NCBI RefSeq assembly: GCF_031180885.1
Contig: NZ_JAPSLK010000032.1
Location: 1 to 64,000 of the forward strand
Source of the DNA: Saccharothrix sp.
GTDB lineage: Bacteria > Actinomycetota > Actinomycetes > Mycobacteriales > Pseudonocardiaceae
DNA length: 64,000 bases
Direction: 5' to 3'
Shown: piece after piece, positions 1 through 9,718 of the stretch
Layout: each line of letters begins with the position of its first letter
Numbering within the stretch: position 1 is the first letter of the stretch
Program-made: the position numbers and the translations under genes
Notes under the pieces: model-generated
What the model was told of the DNA's origin: nothing
What the model saw: the letters and a program-made list of their open reading frames with translations, nothing else
The model's database searches: none

Positions 1-74
1 GCACAGCCCGGCAGAGCCGGGCTGTGCGAGCCGAGTGCGCAGCGCTCGGGTCTGCGCGCGGAGCGCGCTTGGCG
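1..74. repeat. REP-like intergenic element, copy 1 (three consecutive hairpins)
   Basis: Three hairpins lie in a row. The first is a perfect 11-bp stem, GCACAGCCCGG at 1-11 pairing with 17-27 around a 5-base loop. The second is CCGAG(T)G...CGCTCGG at 31-49. The third is GCGCGC-GGA-GCGCGC at 54-68, of the compact GCGNAGC hairpin type. A second 74-bp copy is at 18287-18360. Positions 24-74 match 18310-18360 at 48 of 51 bases, and the differences keep or nearly keep the stems. It may continue left of the window. Confidence 0.7.
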
Positions 75-102
75 CGCGCCGCGCGCCTGGCTTGTGCCAG
101 GG

Positions 103-128
103 GGCCTGGGAGGGGGTGGGTGGGCGGA
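103..128 (+). repeat. G-rich 26-bp block, inverted copy at 18208-18233
   Basis: The block starting GGCCTGGGAGGGGGTGGG matches the reverse complement of 18208-18233 with two mismatches in 26 bases. Both blocks lie within about 60 bp of a copy of the REP-like element, but on opposite sides and in opposite orientation relative to it. Confidence 0.6.
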
Positions 129-240
129 ACGCCCAACGCGAGATGAACAGGCCGTCCCCGCAAAGCCGAGCCGAACCGCCGAGCCGGCCAACCTCCGAGC
201 CGGCCAACCCCCGAGCCCGCCGCCCCAGTCCGCCACCCCA

Positions 241-315
241 GCCGGCCACCCCTGAGCCGGCCACCCCTGAGCCGGCCACCCCTGAGCCGGCCGACCCCGA
301 GCCGGCCGACCCCGA
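241..315. repeat. 15-bp tandem repeat, 5 units
   Basis: The unit GCCGGCCACCCCTGA occurs at 241, 256 and 271, and the variant GCCGGCCGACCCCGA at 286 and 301. Two 16-bp degenerate units precede it at 183-214. An open frame across it reads Pro-Glu-Pro-Ala-Thr repeats, but nothing else supports a protein. Confidence 0.75.
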
Positions 316-899
316 ACGCGAGTCGAACCCCGATCCGACCAGCGCCCGAACCGCAAAACCGGGAGGGGCCGCCCAGCGCGTGAGGCAGCCCCTCCCGGGC
401 CCCGGAACATGAACGACCCGCGGACATCCGCACGGGGGAGCGCACGGACGTCCACGGGTCGTTGGTGGTCACCCGGCGGGTCTGCCGGAGCCCGGTACGC
501 CACCCCCCTGAATGACGACGCACCCTGCTCCGACCCACCGTCCCAGGACTGCGGCACCCCCCGTGTCGCCGACCGCCGTCCTGACCCGGAACCGCCCCGC
601 GGTGAACGCTGTCCACTGTGCCCGGTCCCGCTCACACTCGACTCACGCCGGCGGCTGGGGTCCGCGGGGTGGCCGGGAGTGCGGTTGGGAGGTGGGACCC
701 GGGGCCGGGGGGTCCAGGTCCCACCTGGCGGACCAGTGATCAGTCCACGGGGTGAAACCGGGCGACGGACCACCTCCTCCGAAGCGGGACGGTTCGCCGT
801 CTCACGAACCATCCTGTCGACGAGCCCTCACACCTCTGTCACGCGCACCTCACGCGCTGCGGCGGCCGGTCGTAAACTGTGCCCCGCTCGGAGGGGGAT

Positions 900-3115
900 A
901 TGAGGACTGCGTTCAAGGTGCTCGGTCCCCTCGAGGTCTGGCGCGACGGCGAGCCGGTGCAGGTCCCGGCGGGCAGGGCCCGGGTCCTGCTGGCGTCGCT
1001 GCTCCTGCACGCCAACGAACCGGTTTCCGTCGACACCCTCGTCGAACGCCTCTGGGACGGCGCCCCGCCCAGCCCCCACCGCGCCCGCGCCACCCTCCAG
1101 ATGGTGATGACCCGCCTCCGCCAAGCCCTCGGCGACGTGAACGTGGTCCGCACCACGCCCAACGGCTACGTCGCCGACGTCGGACCGGGCGAACTGGACC
1201 TGCACGTCTTCCGCACCCTCACCGAGCAGGGCCGATACGCCGACGCCCTGGCGCTCTACCGGGGCGAGCCGCTGTCCGACGTGCGCTCCGACGTCCTGCG
1301 CGCCGAGGAGGTCGAGCCGCTGCTGGAGGAGCGCCTCACCGTCCTCGAACGCCGCATCGACGCCGACCTGGACGCGGGCCGGTCCGCCGAACTGCGCGCG
1401 CTGACCACCCGCCACCCCCTCCGGGAGCGGCTCTGGGACAGCTCATGCTCGCCCTGTCCCGCTCCGGCCGCCAGGCCGACGCCCTGGCCACCTACCGCTC
1501 GGTGACCAGGCTGCTGAACGAGGAACTCGGCGTCCACGGGAAACCAAAGCCGCCAAGTCGATCGTCGAGGCCACCGGCGGCCTGCCACTCGCTATGCGCA
1601 TCGTCGGCGCCCGCCTGGCACCCGCCCGAGCCTGCCGCTGAGCGTCCTCGCGATCCGCCTGTCCGACGAACGCCGCCGCCTGGACGAACTGTCCACGGCG
1701 GACATGGAGGTCCGCGCCGGCTTCGAGCTGAGCTACGCCGCGCTGGACGACCACGTGGCCGTCGCGTTCCGCAGACTGGGACTCCTGGGCCCCTTGGACT
1801 TCGCGGCCTGGTCGGTCTCCGTCCTGACCGACGGCGACGGCGAGCGCCTGGTGGAACACCTGGTCAACGCCAACCTCCTCCAGGAAGCAGGCGTGGACGC
1901 CACCGGCGAACCCCGCTACCGCCTGCACGACCTGCCGGCCGTCTACGCGGCCGAACTGGTCGCGAAGGACGACCCAACGGAGACCCGCACCCGCTCCGCC
2001 GCCACGCCGAAGCCCTGCTCCGCCTCTCCGACAAGGCCCAACACGACACCCGCGTCTACGTCGACATGCTCCCGATGCGCCCCATCCACGTCGACGAACC
2101 CGCCCTCACCAACGACTTCGCCCGCCTGACCCGCAACGGCGCCGCGTGGCTGGTCTCCGAACAGCGCCAGATCGTCCGCGCCGTGGAGGTGGCCGCGGCC
2201 GAGGGCTGGCCGGACATCGCCGCCGACCTGGCCGACCGCGCCAGCCACCTGGACCTCGACGTGTTCATCGGCAGCGCCGGCCTGGCCCGCCTGCACGCAC
2301 TGTCCAACGCCGCCGCCCGCGCCGCCGGCGACACCAACCTGGCGCTGCGCATGGAACACCACCGCCTGAGCGAGGCCGCAAAAGACGTCGTGGACGCCGC
2401 CCTCATCGAGGACTTCCGCACCTGCGCCGAGGGCCTGGAAACGATCGGCGACACCCTCACCCTGGCCTGCCACCTGGCCACATGGGCGTACTACCAATCC
2501 GTCTTCGACGGCAAACCCGCCATCGACCTGGCCAAACGCGCCGCCACCCTCGCAGAGGGCGCGGGCGACGAGTCCGTCTACCTCTCCGCCCTGCGCGAGC
2601 ACGCGTCGATGGTGGCCTGGAGCGGCCGGATGGCCGACGCCCTCCCACTGTTCGAGAAAGCCATCGCGCTCAGCCGCACCCAACCGGACAAACTGTCCGA
2701 AGCCCAAGTCCGCCACCGGATCTCCATGTACGCCCTCCGCAACGACGACCTGCCCCTGGCCGCCGAGTCCTCCCGCAGGACCCTGGAACTCCTCGCCGAC
2801 ACCCACGACCTCCGCGCCACCGCCTACGTCCTCACCCACGCGTCCAGAGTGGACGCCGCCCTGGGCAACCACGACAGCGCCGTCGAACGAGCCCAACGCG
2901 CCTACGAGATGTTCACCGGCCTGGCCGAGGGCATCGGCTCCGCCACCGCCGCCGCCAACCTCGCCGAGAGCTACCTCGCCGCCGACCGCCCGTCCGAAGC
3001 AGTCGCCTTCCTCGAACAGGCCCTACCCGCCCACGAGGGCGTCGGCGCCGCGGAGGCGTTGGAACGCATGGCGGAGGCCTTGGTTAGGGCGCGTCAAGCC
3101 CTGGACGGACCCTGA
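900..3115 (+). pseudogene. Decayed AfsR/SARP-family transcriptional regulator
   Basis: It begins at ATG 900 behind GGAGGGGG with the SARP N-terminus (MRTAFKVLGPLEVW), then a winged-helix DNA-binding region and BTAD domain, and ends in a TPR-rich C-terminal part closely like the intact paralogue at 3146-5713. Reading is broken by about three single-base losses: near 1437 (TGG GAC AGC where TGG GGA CAG is expected), near 1619 and near 1985. A deletion near 1540 of roughly 640 bp relative to the paralogue removes the NB-ARC P-loop. No full-length regulator can be made. The C-terminal frame from about 1990 to 3115 is still open. Neighbouring genes are intact, which favours real decay over poor sequence. 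Confidence 0.85.
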
Positions 3116-3145
3116 CCGCCATCATCAACACCAGGGGGGAAGTTG

Positions 3146-5713
3146 ATGGCCACCGAATTCAAAGTGCTGGGCTCGTTGGAGGTCTGGCACCACGGCAACC
3201 GCGTGTCGGTGCCCGCCGGCCGCGCCAAGGTGCTGCTGGCAACGTTGCTGTTGCGCGCCAACGAAGTCGTGTCCGCGGACACCCTGGTCGACCGCGTCTG
3301 GGACGGCGCACCCGCCAACCCCGCCCGCGCCCGCGCGACCCTCCACATGGTCGTGACCCGCCTGCGCCAGGCGCTGGGCCCGGCGAACGTCGTGCGCACC
3401 ACCTCCGGCGGCTACCGGGCGGTCGTCCCCGAGGGGACGCTCGACCTGCACCGCTTCCGCGTCCTGGTGTCCACCGGCCGGTTCGCCGAGGCGCTGGACC
3501 TGTGGCGCGGCGAACCGCTGGCCGACGTCCGGTCCGACGCGCTCCAGGTTGAGGTCGAAGCCCTTGAGGAGGAGCGCCTGGCCGCCTTGGAACGGCGAGT
3601 CGACGCCGACCTGGAGCGGGGCGGGTCCGCGGAACTGGTGCCCGAACTGCGCACCCTCACCGCCCGATACCCGCTGCGCGAACGCTTCTGGGGCCAGTTG
3701 ATGCTCGCCCTCTACCGCTCGGGCCGCCAAGCGGACGCCCTTGCCACGTACCGCACCGTCGCGAAGCTCTTGGACGACGAGCTGGGCGTCGTGCCGGGCA
3801 GGGAATTGCACGACATCCACCAAGCGGTGCTCTCCGGCGAACCGGTGGCCGTTTCCGGCTCCGCGGCCTGGCCCACACCCCGCCAACTCCCCCCGACCAC
3901 CGCCGACTTCGTGGGCCGAGAAGACCTCCACCGCGAGGCTGAGCAGGCCCTGGTCACCGCCACACCCGCGAGCGCCGTCCCGATCGCGGTGGTCACCGGA
4001 CCGCCCGGTTCGGGCAAGAGCGCGCTGACCGTCCGCATCGCGCACCGCCTGAGTGACCGTTTCCCCGACGGCCAACTCTTCGTCAACCTCGGCGACGGCA
4101 CCCCGGAGCCCCGCGATCCGGGTGAGGTGCTCGCCGAACTGCTCACCGCTGTCGGCGTGCCGATCACATCCATCCCCGAGGACGTCCGAGCCCGCTCGGC
4201 AGCCTTCCGGTCCCGCGTGGTCGACCGCGCGGTGCTGCTCGTCCTCGACGGCGCCGTGGACGCCGAACAAGTGCGCCACCTGCTGCCGGGCAGCGCGTCC
4301 TGCGCGGTCCTGATCAGCAGCCGGCACCTGATGACCGGGCTGGAGGGCGCCAGGTTGATGCGGCTTCGCCCACTGGACGACGACGAAGGCCTCGGACTCC
4401 TGTCGCGGATGATCGGCAACGACCGCGTGACCCGCGAACCCGGTGCGGCACGGCGGATCGTCGCCGCGACCGGCGGCCTGCCCTTGGCGCTGCGCATCGT
4501 GGGAGCCCGCCTGGCCACCCGCCCGAGCCTGCCGCTGGACGTGCTCGCCACCCGACTGTCCGACGAACACCGCAGGCTGGACGAACTGTCCACCGCGCAC
4601 ATGGAGGTGCGGGCGAGCTTCGACCTCAGCTACGCGGCCCTGGCCGACGAGGTTGCCGTCGCGTTCCGCCGCCTCGGCTTGCTGGGCACGTTGGACTTCG
4701 CGCCGTGGGTGGTGTCCGTGCTGACCGGCGCCGACGGAGACCGCCTGGTCGAGCGGCTGCTGGAGGCCAACCTGCTTGAAGAGCTGGGTGTGGACGCGAC
4801 CGGCGAACCCCGCTACCGCCTGCACGACCTGCTGGCGGTCTACGCGGCGGAACTGGTGGTCGACGACGGCGTGGAGGACAACCGCGTCCACCTGCGTCGC
4901 TTCGTGGACGCGCTCCTGCAGCTGGCAGACGCCGCGAACAGCCAGGTCCCGGGCTACCACGACATGCCGCCGCTCACCGAGATCGACGTCGACGTGTCGG
5001 AGCAGTTCCGGGCCTGCGCGGAAGGGCTGGCGGCGGTGGACGACCGGGCCTGGCTCGCCGGCCACCTGGCTGCGTGGTCCTACTACCAGTCGATCTACGA
5101 CGGGAAGCCGGCCATGGAACTGGCCGAGCGCGCCGTGACCATCGCGCGGGAGGCGGGTGACCAACAGGTCTACTACTCGGCGCTGCGGGAGCACGCCTCG
5201 ATGATCGCTTGGGACGGCCGCTTGGAAGACGCCATGCCGCTGTTCGAAGAGGTCCTCGCGCACGGCAGGAACGTGGGGGCACCGGTCGCGGAAGCGGCTG
5301 TCCACTTCCGCATCTCCTCGTACGCTCTGCGCCACGGCGACCTCGACCGCGCCGCGACGGCGTCCCGGCGGATGCTGGACCTGATGGAGCGATCGGACGA
5401 CCTGCGCGGCAAGGCACATGTCATCAGTCACGCGTCACGCGTGGCGTCGGCCCTGGGCAACCACACCGAAGCCATCGCCCTGGCCGAACGCGCCTACCTG
5501 ATCTTCCAGGAGCTGTCCGAGGGATTGGGCTCGGCGAACGCCGCCGCGAACCTGGGCGAGAGCTACCTGGCGGCCGGTCCCGCCGTCGATGCGGTGCGGT
5601 TCCTGACGGAGGCGATCCCGGCGCACGAGGGCGTGGGTGCGACCGAGGCGCTCGAACGCATGGAGGAGTCCCTGCGTCGGGCGAAGGCCGTGCGCGACCA
5701 GTCGCGACCGTGA
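3146..5713 (+). CDS. AfsR/SARP-family transcriptional regulator (wHTH-BTAD-NB-ARC-TPR), intact copy
   Basis: An 855-residue cytoplasmic activator. An OmpR-type winged helix comes first (residues about 1-95, FKVLGSLEVW), then a BTAD domain (about 97-245). The STAND/NB-ARC ATPase follows, with P-loop GPPGSGKS near residue 286, Walker B LLVLDGA near 362 and a GLPLALR motif near 445. TPR-like helical repeats run to the end. ATG 3146 is preferred over the in-frame TTG at 3143 because AGGGGGGA ends 5 bases upstream of it. AfsR-type proteins bind direct heptamer repeats next to promoters and often activate secondary metabolism; the target here is unknown. It is the only complete member of a run of five related sequences between 900 and 7879. 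Confidence 0.9.
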   Translation: MATEFKVLGSLEVWHHGNRVSVPAGRAKVLLATLLLRANEVVSADTLVDRVWDGAPANPARARATLHMVVTRLRQALGPANVVRTTSGGYRAVVPEGTLDLHRFRVLVSTGRFAEALDLWRGEPLADVRSDALQVEVEALEEERLAALERRVDADLERGGSAELVPELRTLTARYPLRERFWGQLMLALYRSGRQADALATYRTVAKLLDDELGVVPGRELHDIHQAVLSGEPVAVSGSAAWPTPRQLPPTTADFVGREDLHREAEQALVTATPASAVPIAVVTGPPGSGKSALTVRIAHRLSDRFPDGQLFVNLGDGTPEPRDPGEVLAELLTAVGVPITSIPEDVRARSAAFRSRVVDRAVLLVLDGAVDAEQVRHLLPGSASCAVLISSRHLMTGLEGARLMRLRPLDDDEGLGLLSRMIGNDRVTREPGAARRIVAATGGLPLALRIVGARLATRPSLPLDVLATRLSDEHRRLDELSTAHMEVRASFDLSYAALADEVAVAFRRLGLLGTLDFAPWVVSVLTGADGDRLVERLLEANLLEELGVDATGEPRYRLHDLLAVYAAELVVDDGVEDNRVHLRRFVDALLQLADAANSQVPGYHDMPPLTEIDVDVSEQFRACAEGLAAVDDRAWLAGHLAAWSYYQSIYDGKPAMELAERAVTIAREAGDQQVYYSALREHASMIAWDGRLEDAMPLFEEVLAHGRNVGAPVAEAAVHFRISSYALRHGDLDRAATASRRMLDLMERSDDLRGKAHVISHASRVASALGNHTEAIALAERAYLIFQELSEGLGSANAAANLGESYLAAGPAVDAVRFLTEAIPAHEGVGATEALERMEESLRRAKAVRDQSRP

Positions 5714-5732
5714 CAATTTGGCGGAGGATCAG

Positions 5733-5864
5733 GTGGACACGAGGTTCGAAGTCCTGGCGGCCGCTGCGGGTGCGGCACCTCGGTGCGCAAGTCCCCGTGC
5801 CCGCCGGGCGAGTGCGGGTGCTGTTGGCGTCGTTGTTGCGCGCCGAACTCGAGGTGGTCGGGTG
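5733..5864 (+). pseudogene. SARP N-terminal fragment
   Basis: GTG 5733 follows GGAGG and starts a SARP-like N-terminus (TRFEVL). One base is then lost, and the next frame continues PLRVRHLGAQVPVPAGR before stopping at about 5864. It covers only the beginning of the winged-helix domain. The next fragment begins the same domain again, so the run looks like tandem duplication followed by deletion. Confidence 0.7.
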
Positions 5865-6650
5865 AGGCACCGCGTTCAAGGTCCTCGGCCCGCTGGAGGT
5901 GTGGCACGACGGCGTCCTCGTGCCGGTGCCCGCCGGGCGGTCGCGCGTTGTCCTGGCGTCGTTGTTGCTGTCGGCAACCGGCAGGTGTCGGCGGACACCC
6001 TGGTCGAGCACGTCTGGGACGGCGCCCCGCCGAACCCGGCGCGGGCGCGCGCCTCGCTCCAGAGGGTTGTGACCCGGCTCCGGCAGGCGTTGGGACCCGC
6101 GAACGTGGTGCACGCGAACACGGCCGGCGCGCCGGCCTCCAGTACCCCTGCGCAGCAGCGCTTCGGTGCTGCACCTGCTGGGCCGGTACGAGGAGGCCGT
6201 CGAGCGGTTCGAGAAGGCGTTGGCGATCAGCAGGGAGTTGGCCGACAGCCACGCCGAAGCCACCTGCCTCATGGAACTCGCTGGTCCCTGATCGCGATCG
6301 ACCGGGACGCCGAGGCGACGGAAGCCGCGCGGGAGAGCTGTCGGACGCTGGAGGACCAGGGTGACGCGGTGGCGCTGGCCGAGGCGCTGGTGGTGCTCGG
6401 CGAGATCCACCTCAAGCTCGACCGCGTCGTCGAGGCGTCGACCAGCCTGGAGCGCGCGCTCGACCTGGTGGACGAGACCACGGTCCCGTGGGTCCACGGG
6501 GCGGCGCTGGTCGGGATGGGCGACGTGACCGAACGACAGGGTGATCCGCGGCGGCGCGGCGGCACTGGGAGCAGGCTCTGGTCCGGTACGACCGGGTTGG
6601 ACGCTGTCCGGGCCGATGCCGTGCGGGCGAAGCTGGGGGAGGTCGGGTGA
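5865..6650 (+). pseudogene. SARP remnant: winged helix joined to TPR tail
   Basis: It restarts the DNA-binding domain (TAFKVLGPLEVWHDG at about 5866, then SADTLVEHVWDGAPPNPARA in another frame to about 6120). It then jumps to TPR-type sequence (LLGRYEEAVERFEKALAISR from about 6170). BTAD and NB-ARC are missing and at least two frame changes are needed. The TPR part resembles the C-terminal region of AfsR-like proteins. No start codon or complete frame would give a working product. Confidence 0.7.
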
Positions 6651-7373
6651 CCACCGGGTTCAAGGTCCTGGGACCGCTGGAGGTGTGGCACGACGGCGTC
6701 CGCGTGCCGGTGCCCGCCGGACGGGTGCGGGTGGTGCTTGCGTCCTTGCTGCTGCGGTCCGGTGAGGTCGTGGCGGCCCGACCTCGCTCATGGCGCTGAT
6801 CCGGCGCTGGTGGCTGAACTTCAGGCGTTGACCCGGGCACACGCCCTGCACGAGCCGTTCTGGGCACTTCTCGTCCGCGTCCTGCACCGGACCGGTCGAC
6901 GTGCCGACGCCCTCGCCGCCTACCGGGAAGCCGCGAACCTGCCGGCCCGTGAACTGGACGCGACACCAGGACCGGAATTGCGCGCCGCCCAGGAAATGGT
7001 GTTGCAGGAGGACCACAGCGAGTCGACCACCCTCGTTCCGCGCATCCGCGCCGCGCAGGCGATCGGTGACGTCGAGGGCCAAGTGCGTTTGCGCCGATCA
7101 CTCGGCAGCCACCACCTGGCCATGCGGGAGTTCCCGGAGGCCATCCGCGAGTTGGAGGAGGCGCTGACCCTCGTGGTGTCCACGGGCGACCGCTCCGGCG
7201 AAGCCTTCACTCGTTGGGGACTTGGCGCCACGTTTTGCGAGGCCGGTGATCAAGGCAAGGCTTTGTACCGGGCCCGCCGATCACTCGCGCTCTACACGGA
7301 ACTCGGTGACAGCGAGAAGCGCGCGATCGTCCTGAGCCTGGTCGGCGTCGTCAGCATGGGTGTCGGAGACAGG
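6647..7373 (+). pseudogene. SARP remnant with partial BTAD and TPR
   Basis: GTG 6647 opens TTGFKVLGPLEVWHDG and runs about 50 codons to a stop near 6797. A second frame then carries the end of a BTAD domain (ALHEPFWALLVRVLHRTGRR) and TPR-like helices to about 7370. Most of the winged helix and the first half of BTAD are deleted. It is the fourth member of the array. Confidence 0.7.
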
Positions 7374-7879
7374 GCCGGCTTCCACCCACCTGCCGGCGCT
7401 CGTCGACGAACTGTCCACCGCAGTGGCCGAAGGGTTCCCACTCCTGGCCGTTGTGGGGCCGCCGGGCGCGGGGAAGACCACCCTCGCGGTGCACTGGGCC
7501 CGAACCGTGCGCGGGCGCTATCCCGACGGCACGTTCTTCCTGGACTTTCGCGGTCATCACCCGAAACCCGGTCGACGCGGTGGACGCGGCTCGATCGGTG
7601 CTGGTCGCATGCGGGCTGCCGGTGGAACGGGTGCCGCACGACCCGGAGGAGCGCTTCTCGCTGTACCGCAGCGTGCTGGCCGACCGCAGGGTGCTTCTGG
7701 TGCTGGACGCCGCTCGGGACGCCGATCACGTGCGTCCTCTGCTGCCCGGCACACCTTCGTGTGTTGTCGTGGTCACCAGTAGGCACCAGTCAGTGAGCCT
7801 GGTCGCCACGCACGGTGCCCATCCGATCGCGATCGGCGCACGAGGCGCGGAGATGAGCGATGACGGCGCTCGATCCTGA
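7360..7879 (+). pseudogene. NB-ARC remnant of an AfsR-type regulator
   Basis: It contains a clear nucleotide-binding P-loop (VVGPPGAGKTTLAVHWA, near 7455), a frame change near 7563 and then the Walker B segment (RRVLLVLDAARDADHVRPLL) followed by a CVVVVTSRH-type motif. This is the same order as residues about 280-400 of the intact regulator at 3146-5713. No DNA-binding or TPR part is attached in frame, and it ends just before the Hsp70-like gene. Confidence 0.7.
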
Positions 7880-7925
7880 TATGCATGTGCGTGCACGCCG
7901 ACCCCGGCGGACGAGGGGATGACCG

Positions 7926-9707
7926 ATGAGCCTGCGCGTGGCGGTGGACTTCGGCACGTCCAGCACCTGCGTGGCGATCTCGGTCGACAACCGGGAACCG
8001 CAGGTCGTGGTGGTGGACGGCCAGCCCATCGTGCCCTCCGCCGTGTTCGCCGCCGCCGACGGGACGCTGTTCGTCGGGCAGGAGGCGGAGCGGCAGGCGG
8101 CCGTGGACCCCGCCCGGTACGAGCCCCACCCCAAGCGCCGGGTCGATGAAGGTGAGCTGCTGCTCGGCACGTCGGTGTTGCCGGTGGTCGACGTGGTCCG
8201 GGCCGTGTTGTCGCGGGCGGTGGGTGAGGCTCGGCATGTCGCGGGTGGTGCCCAGGTCGACTTGCTGGTGCTGACCCACCCGGCGGACTGGGGAGCGATC
8301 CGGACTCGGGTGTTGTTGCAGGCCGCGCATCGGCTGGGCCAGGAGGTCCGGCTGGTGCCGGAGCCGGTCGCGGCGGCGGTGTTCCACTCGGCCACGCATG
8401 CGATCGCCGAAGGGGCGGCGTTGGCCGTGCTCGACCTGGGTGGCGGGACGGTGGACGCCAGTGTCGTGGCGCGGTCCGGTGGGACGTTCCGGGTGCTGGC
8501 CACGAAGGGCGATCCGAGTTTTGGTGGCGCGGACATCGATCAGGCGTTGTTGGAGCACATCGGGACGTTGGTCGGGCCCGGTGATCCGGACGCTTGGCGG
8601 CAGCTCGTCGAAGGTCGGGAGATGGCCGACCGGCGCAAGAGGCGGGTATTGCGGCAGGACGTTCGGGGTGCCAAGGAAACGCTTTCGAGGCATTCCTACA
8701 CCGATGTGCCGATGCCGCCGCCATTTCCCGATGCCCATGTGACACGGGCCGACTTGGAACGGTTGATCGACGCGCCGTTGCACCGGGCCGCCGCACTGGT
8801 GACGTCGGTGGTTCGAGACGCGGGGCTTGATCCGCGTGCGCTGGCCGGGGTGTTCCTGGTGGGTGGATCCAGCCGGATTCCGCTGGTCGCGCGGCTCGTG
8901 TTGGAGCAGTCCGGGGTGGTGCCGACCAGCATCGACCAGCCGGAGACGGTGGTCGCCCGGGGCGCGTTGCGTGCGGTCAGCACCGATCCGCTGCGGACCG
9001 GTGCGCTGCCCAGCCAGGGTGATGTCACGCAGAAGATCACGACGGACGACTCGACCCGCAAGATCACTCGGCGGATCACGGCGTCCCCGCCTGGTGGTTT
9101 TTCCCAGCCCGCGTACTTCCCGCAGACCCCGCCACCTGTGCGGAAGAAGAGTCGGGTGCCGCTGGTCGTTGTCGGAGCGGTGCTGCTGCTGGCCGTGATC
9201 GGGGCGTCTGTGGCCTATGCACTGACCCGCAAGGAGAACACGGGCACACCCACGACGACGCCGTCCAGCGCGGCGCAGGGCAAGTTGATCGCGCAGTACG
9301 ACTACACCTTCACCGCGCCCGTCGACTGGACCCAGACCGGTGGCGATCCCAAGAAGCGCGAAGTGCTGCTCAAGCCGGAGGCGCCGGAGTCCCCGCTGGC
9401 CGTGATCGCGGTCAACGAGCAGAAGCTCACATACAACGCGACCGAGGACCGTGCGCGGGCCGAGCGGGAGCTGCGGGACGGGTACGACAAGCGGCAGAAC
9501 GTGTCCGGTTTCGACGCTTCCGCCGACTTCGGGGGCAAGAGTGTCGTTTACTACCGGGAAGAGGCGGAGACCTTCACGGTCGACTGGTACGTGGTGCTCC
9601 AGGGTGACGCCCAGGTGAGCGTCGGGTGCCAGTTCCCGGCTTCCGGTGAGGAGCGGGTCCGCCCGGCGTGCGAGCAGGTGGTCCGCACGCTGACCGTGAC
9701 CAGTTAG
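7926..9707 (+). CDS. Hsp70-like membrane protein, type VII secretion-associated (Rv3446c-type)
   Basis: A 593-residue protein. Residues 1 to about 360 form an Hsp70/actin-like ATPase: phosphate loop VDFGTSSTCVAI near the N-terminus, DLGGGTVDAS near 171 and VGGSSRIPLV near 316. A single membrane helix lies at about 411-434. The exported C-terminal domain (about 450-593) ends with a VSVGCQFP-containing segment. This layout, and the place just before a WXG100 pair and rplM, match the Rv3446c family of the ESX-4 locus (known family; orthology inferred). ATG 7926 follows GAGGGG. The peptide-binding and lid domains of true DnaK are absent, so it is unlikely to be a general chaperone. Its role in secretion is not established. 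Confidence 0.85.
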   Translation: MSLRVAVDFGTSSTCVAISVDNREPQVVVVDGQPIVPSAVFAAADGTLFVGQEAERQAAVDPARYEPHPKRRVDEGELLLGTSVLPVVDVVRAVLSRAVGEARHVAGGAQVDLLVLTHPADWGAIRTRVLLQAAHRLGQEVRLVPEPVAAAVFHSATHAIAEGAALAVLDLGGGTVDASVVARSGGTFRVLATKGDPSFGGADIDQALLEHIGTLVGPGDPDAWRQLVEGREMADRRKRRVLRQDVRGAKETLSRHSYTDVPMPPPFPDAHVTRADLERLIDAPLHRAAALVTSVVRDAGLDPRALAGVFLVGGSSRIPLVARLVLEQSGVVPTSIDQPETVVARGALRAVSTDPLRTGALPSQGDVTQKITTDDSTRKITRRITASPPGGFSQPAYFPQTPPPVRKKSRVPLVVVGAVLLLAVIGASVAYALTRKENTGTPTTTPSSAAQGKLIAQYDYTFTAPVDWTQTGGDPKKREVLLKPEAPESPLAVIAVNEQKLTYNATEDRARAERELRDGYDKRQNVSGFDASADFGGKSVVYYREEAETFTVDWYVVLQGDAQVSVGCQFPASGEERVRPACEQVVRTLTVTS

Positions 9708-9718
9708 AGGGAAGTGTG

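Larger units (their letters stand above)
75..899. other. Intergenic region, no supported gene
   Basis: About 820 bases without a convincing gene. Open frames here are short, proline/arginine-rich and show no family motif. The stretch holds a G-rich block shared with 18208-18233, a 15-bp tandem repeat at 241-315, and the ribosome binding site (GGAGGGGG, 890-897) of the decayed regulator that follows. Nothing else was recognised. Confidence 0.6.

Noticed and set aside
241-315. Possible CRISPR array
   Set aside because: The units are contiguous 15-mers without spacers, as are the other repeats in the window.
35-412. Open frame with Pro-Glu-Pro-Ala-Thr repeats
   Set aside because: It is a translation of the REP element and a 15-bp tandem repeat, with no ribosome site and no domain.
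3125-5431. 768-codon open frame antisense to the intact SARP gene
   Set aside because: Composition is Ala/Gly/Arg/His/Gln-rich as expected from the antisense of a GC-rich gene. No motif is present and the sense frame is clearly real.
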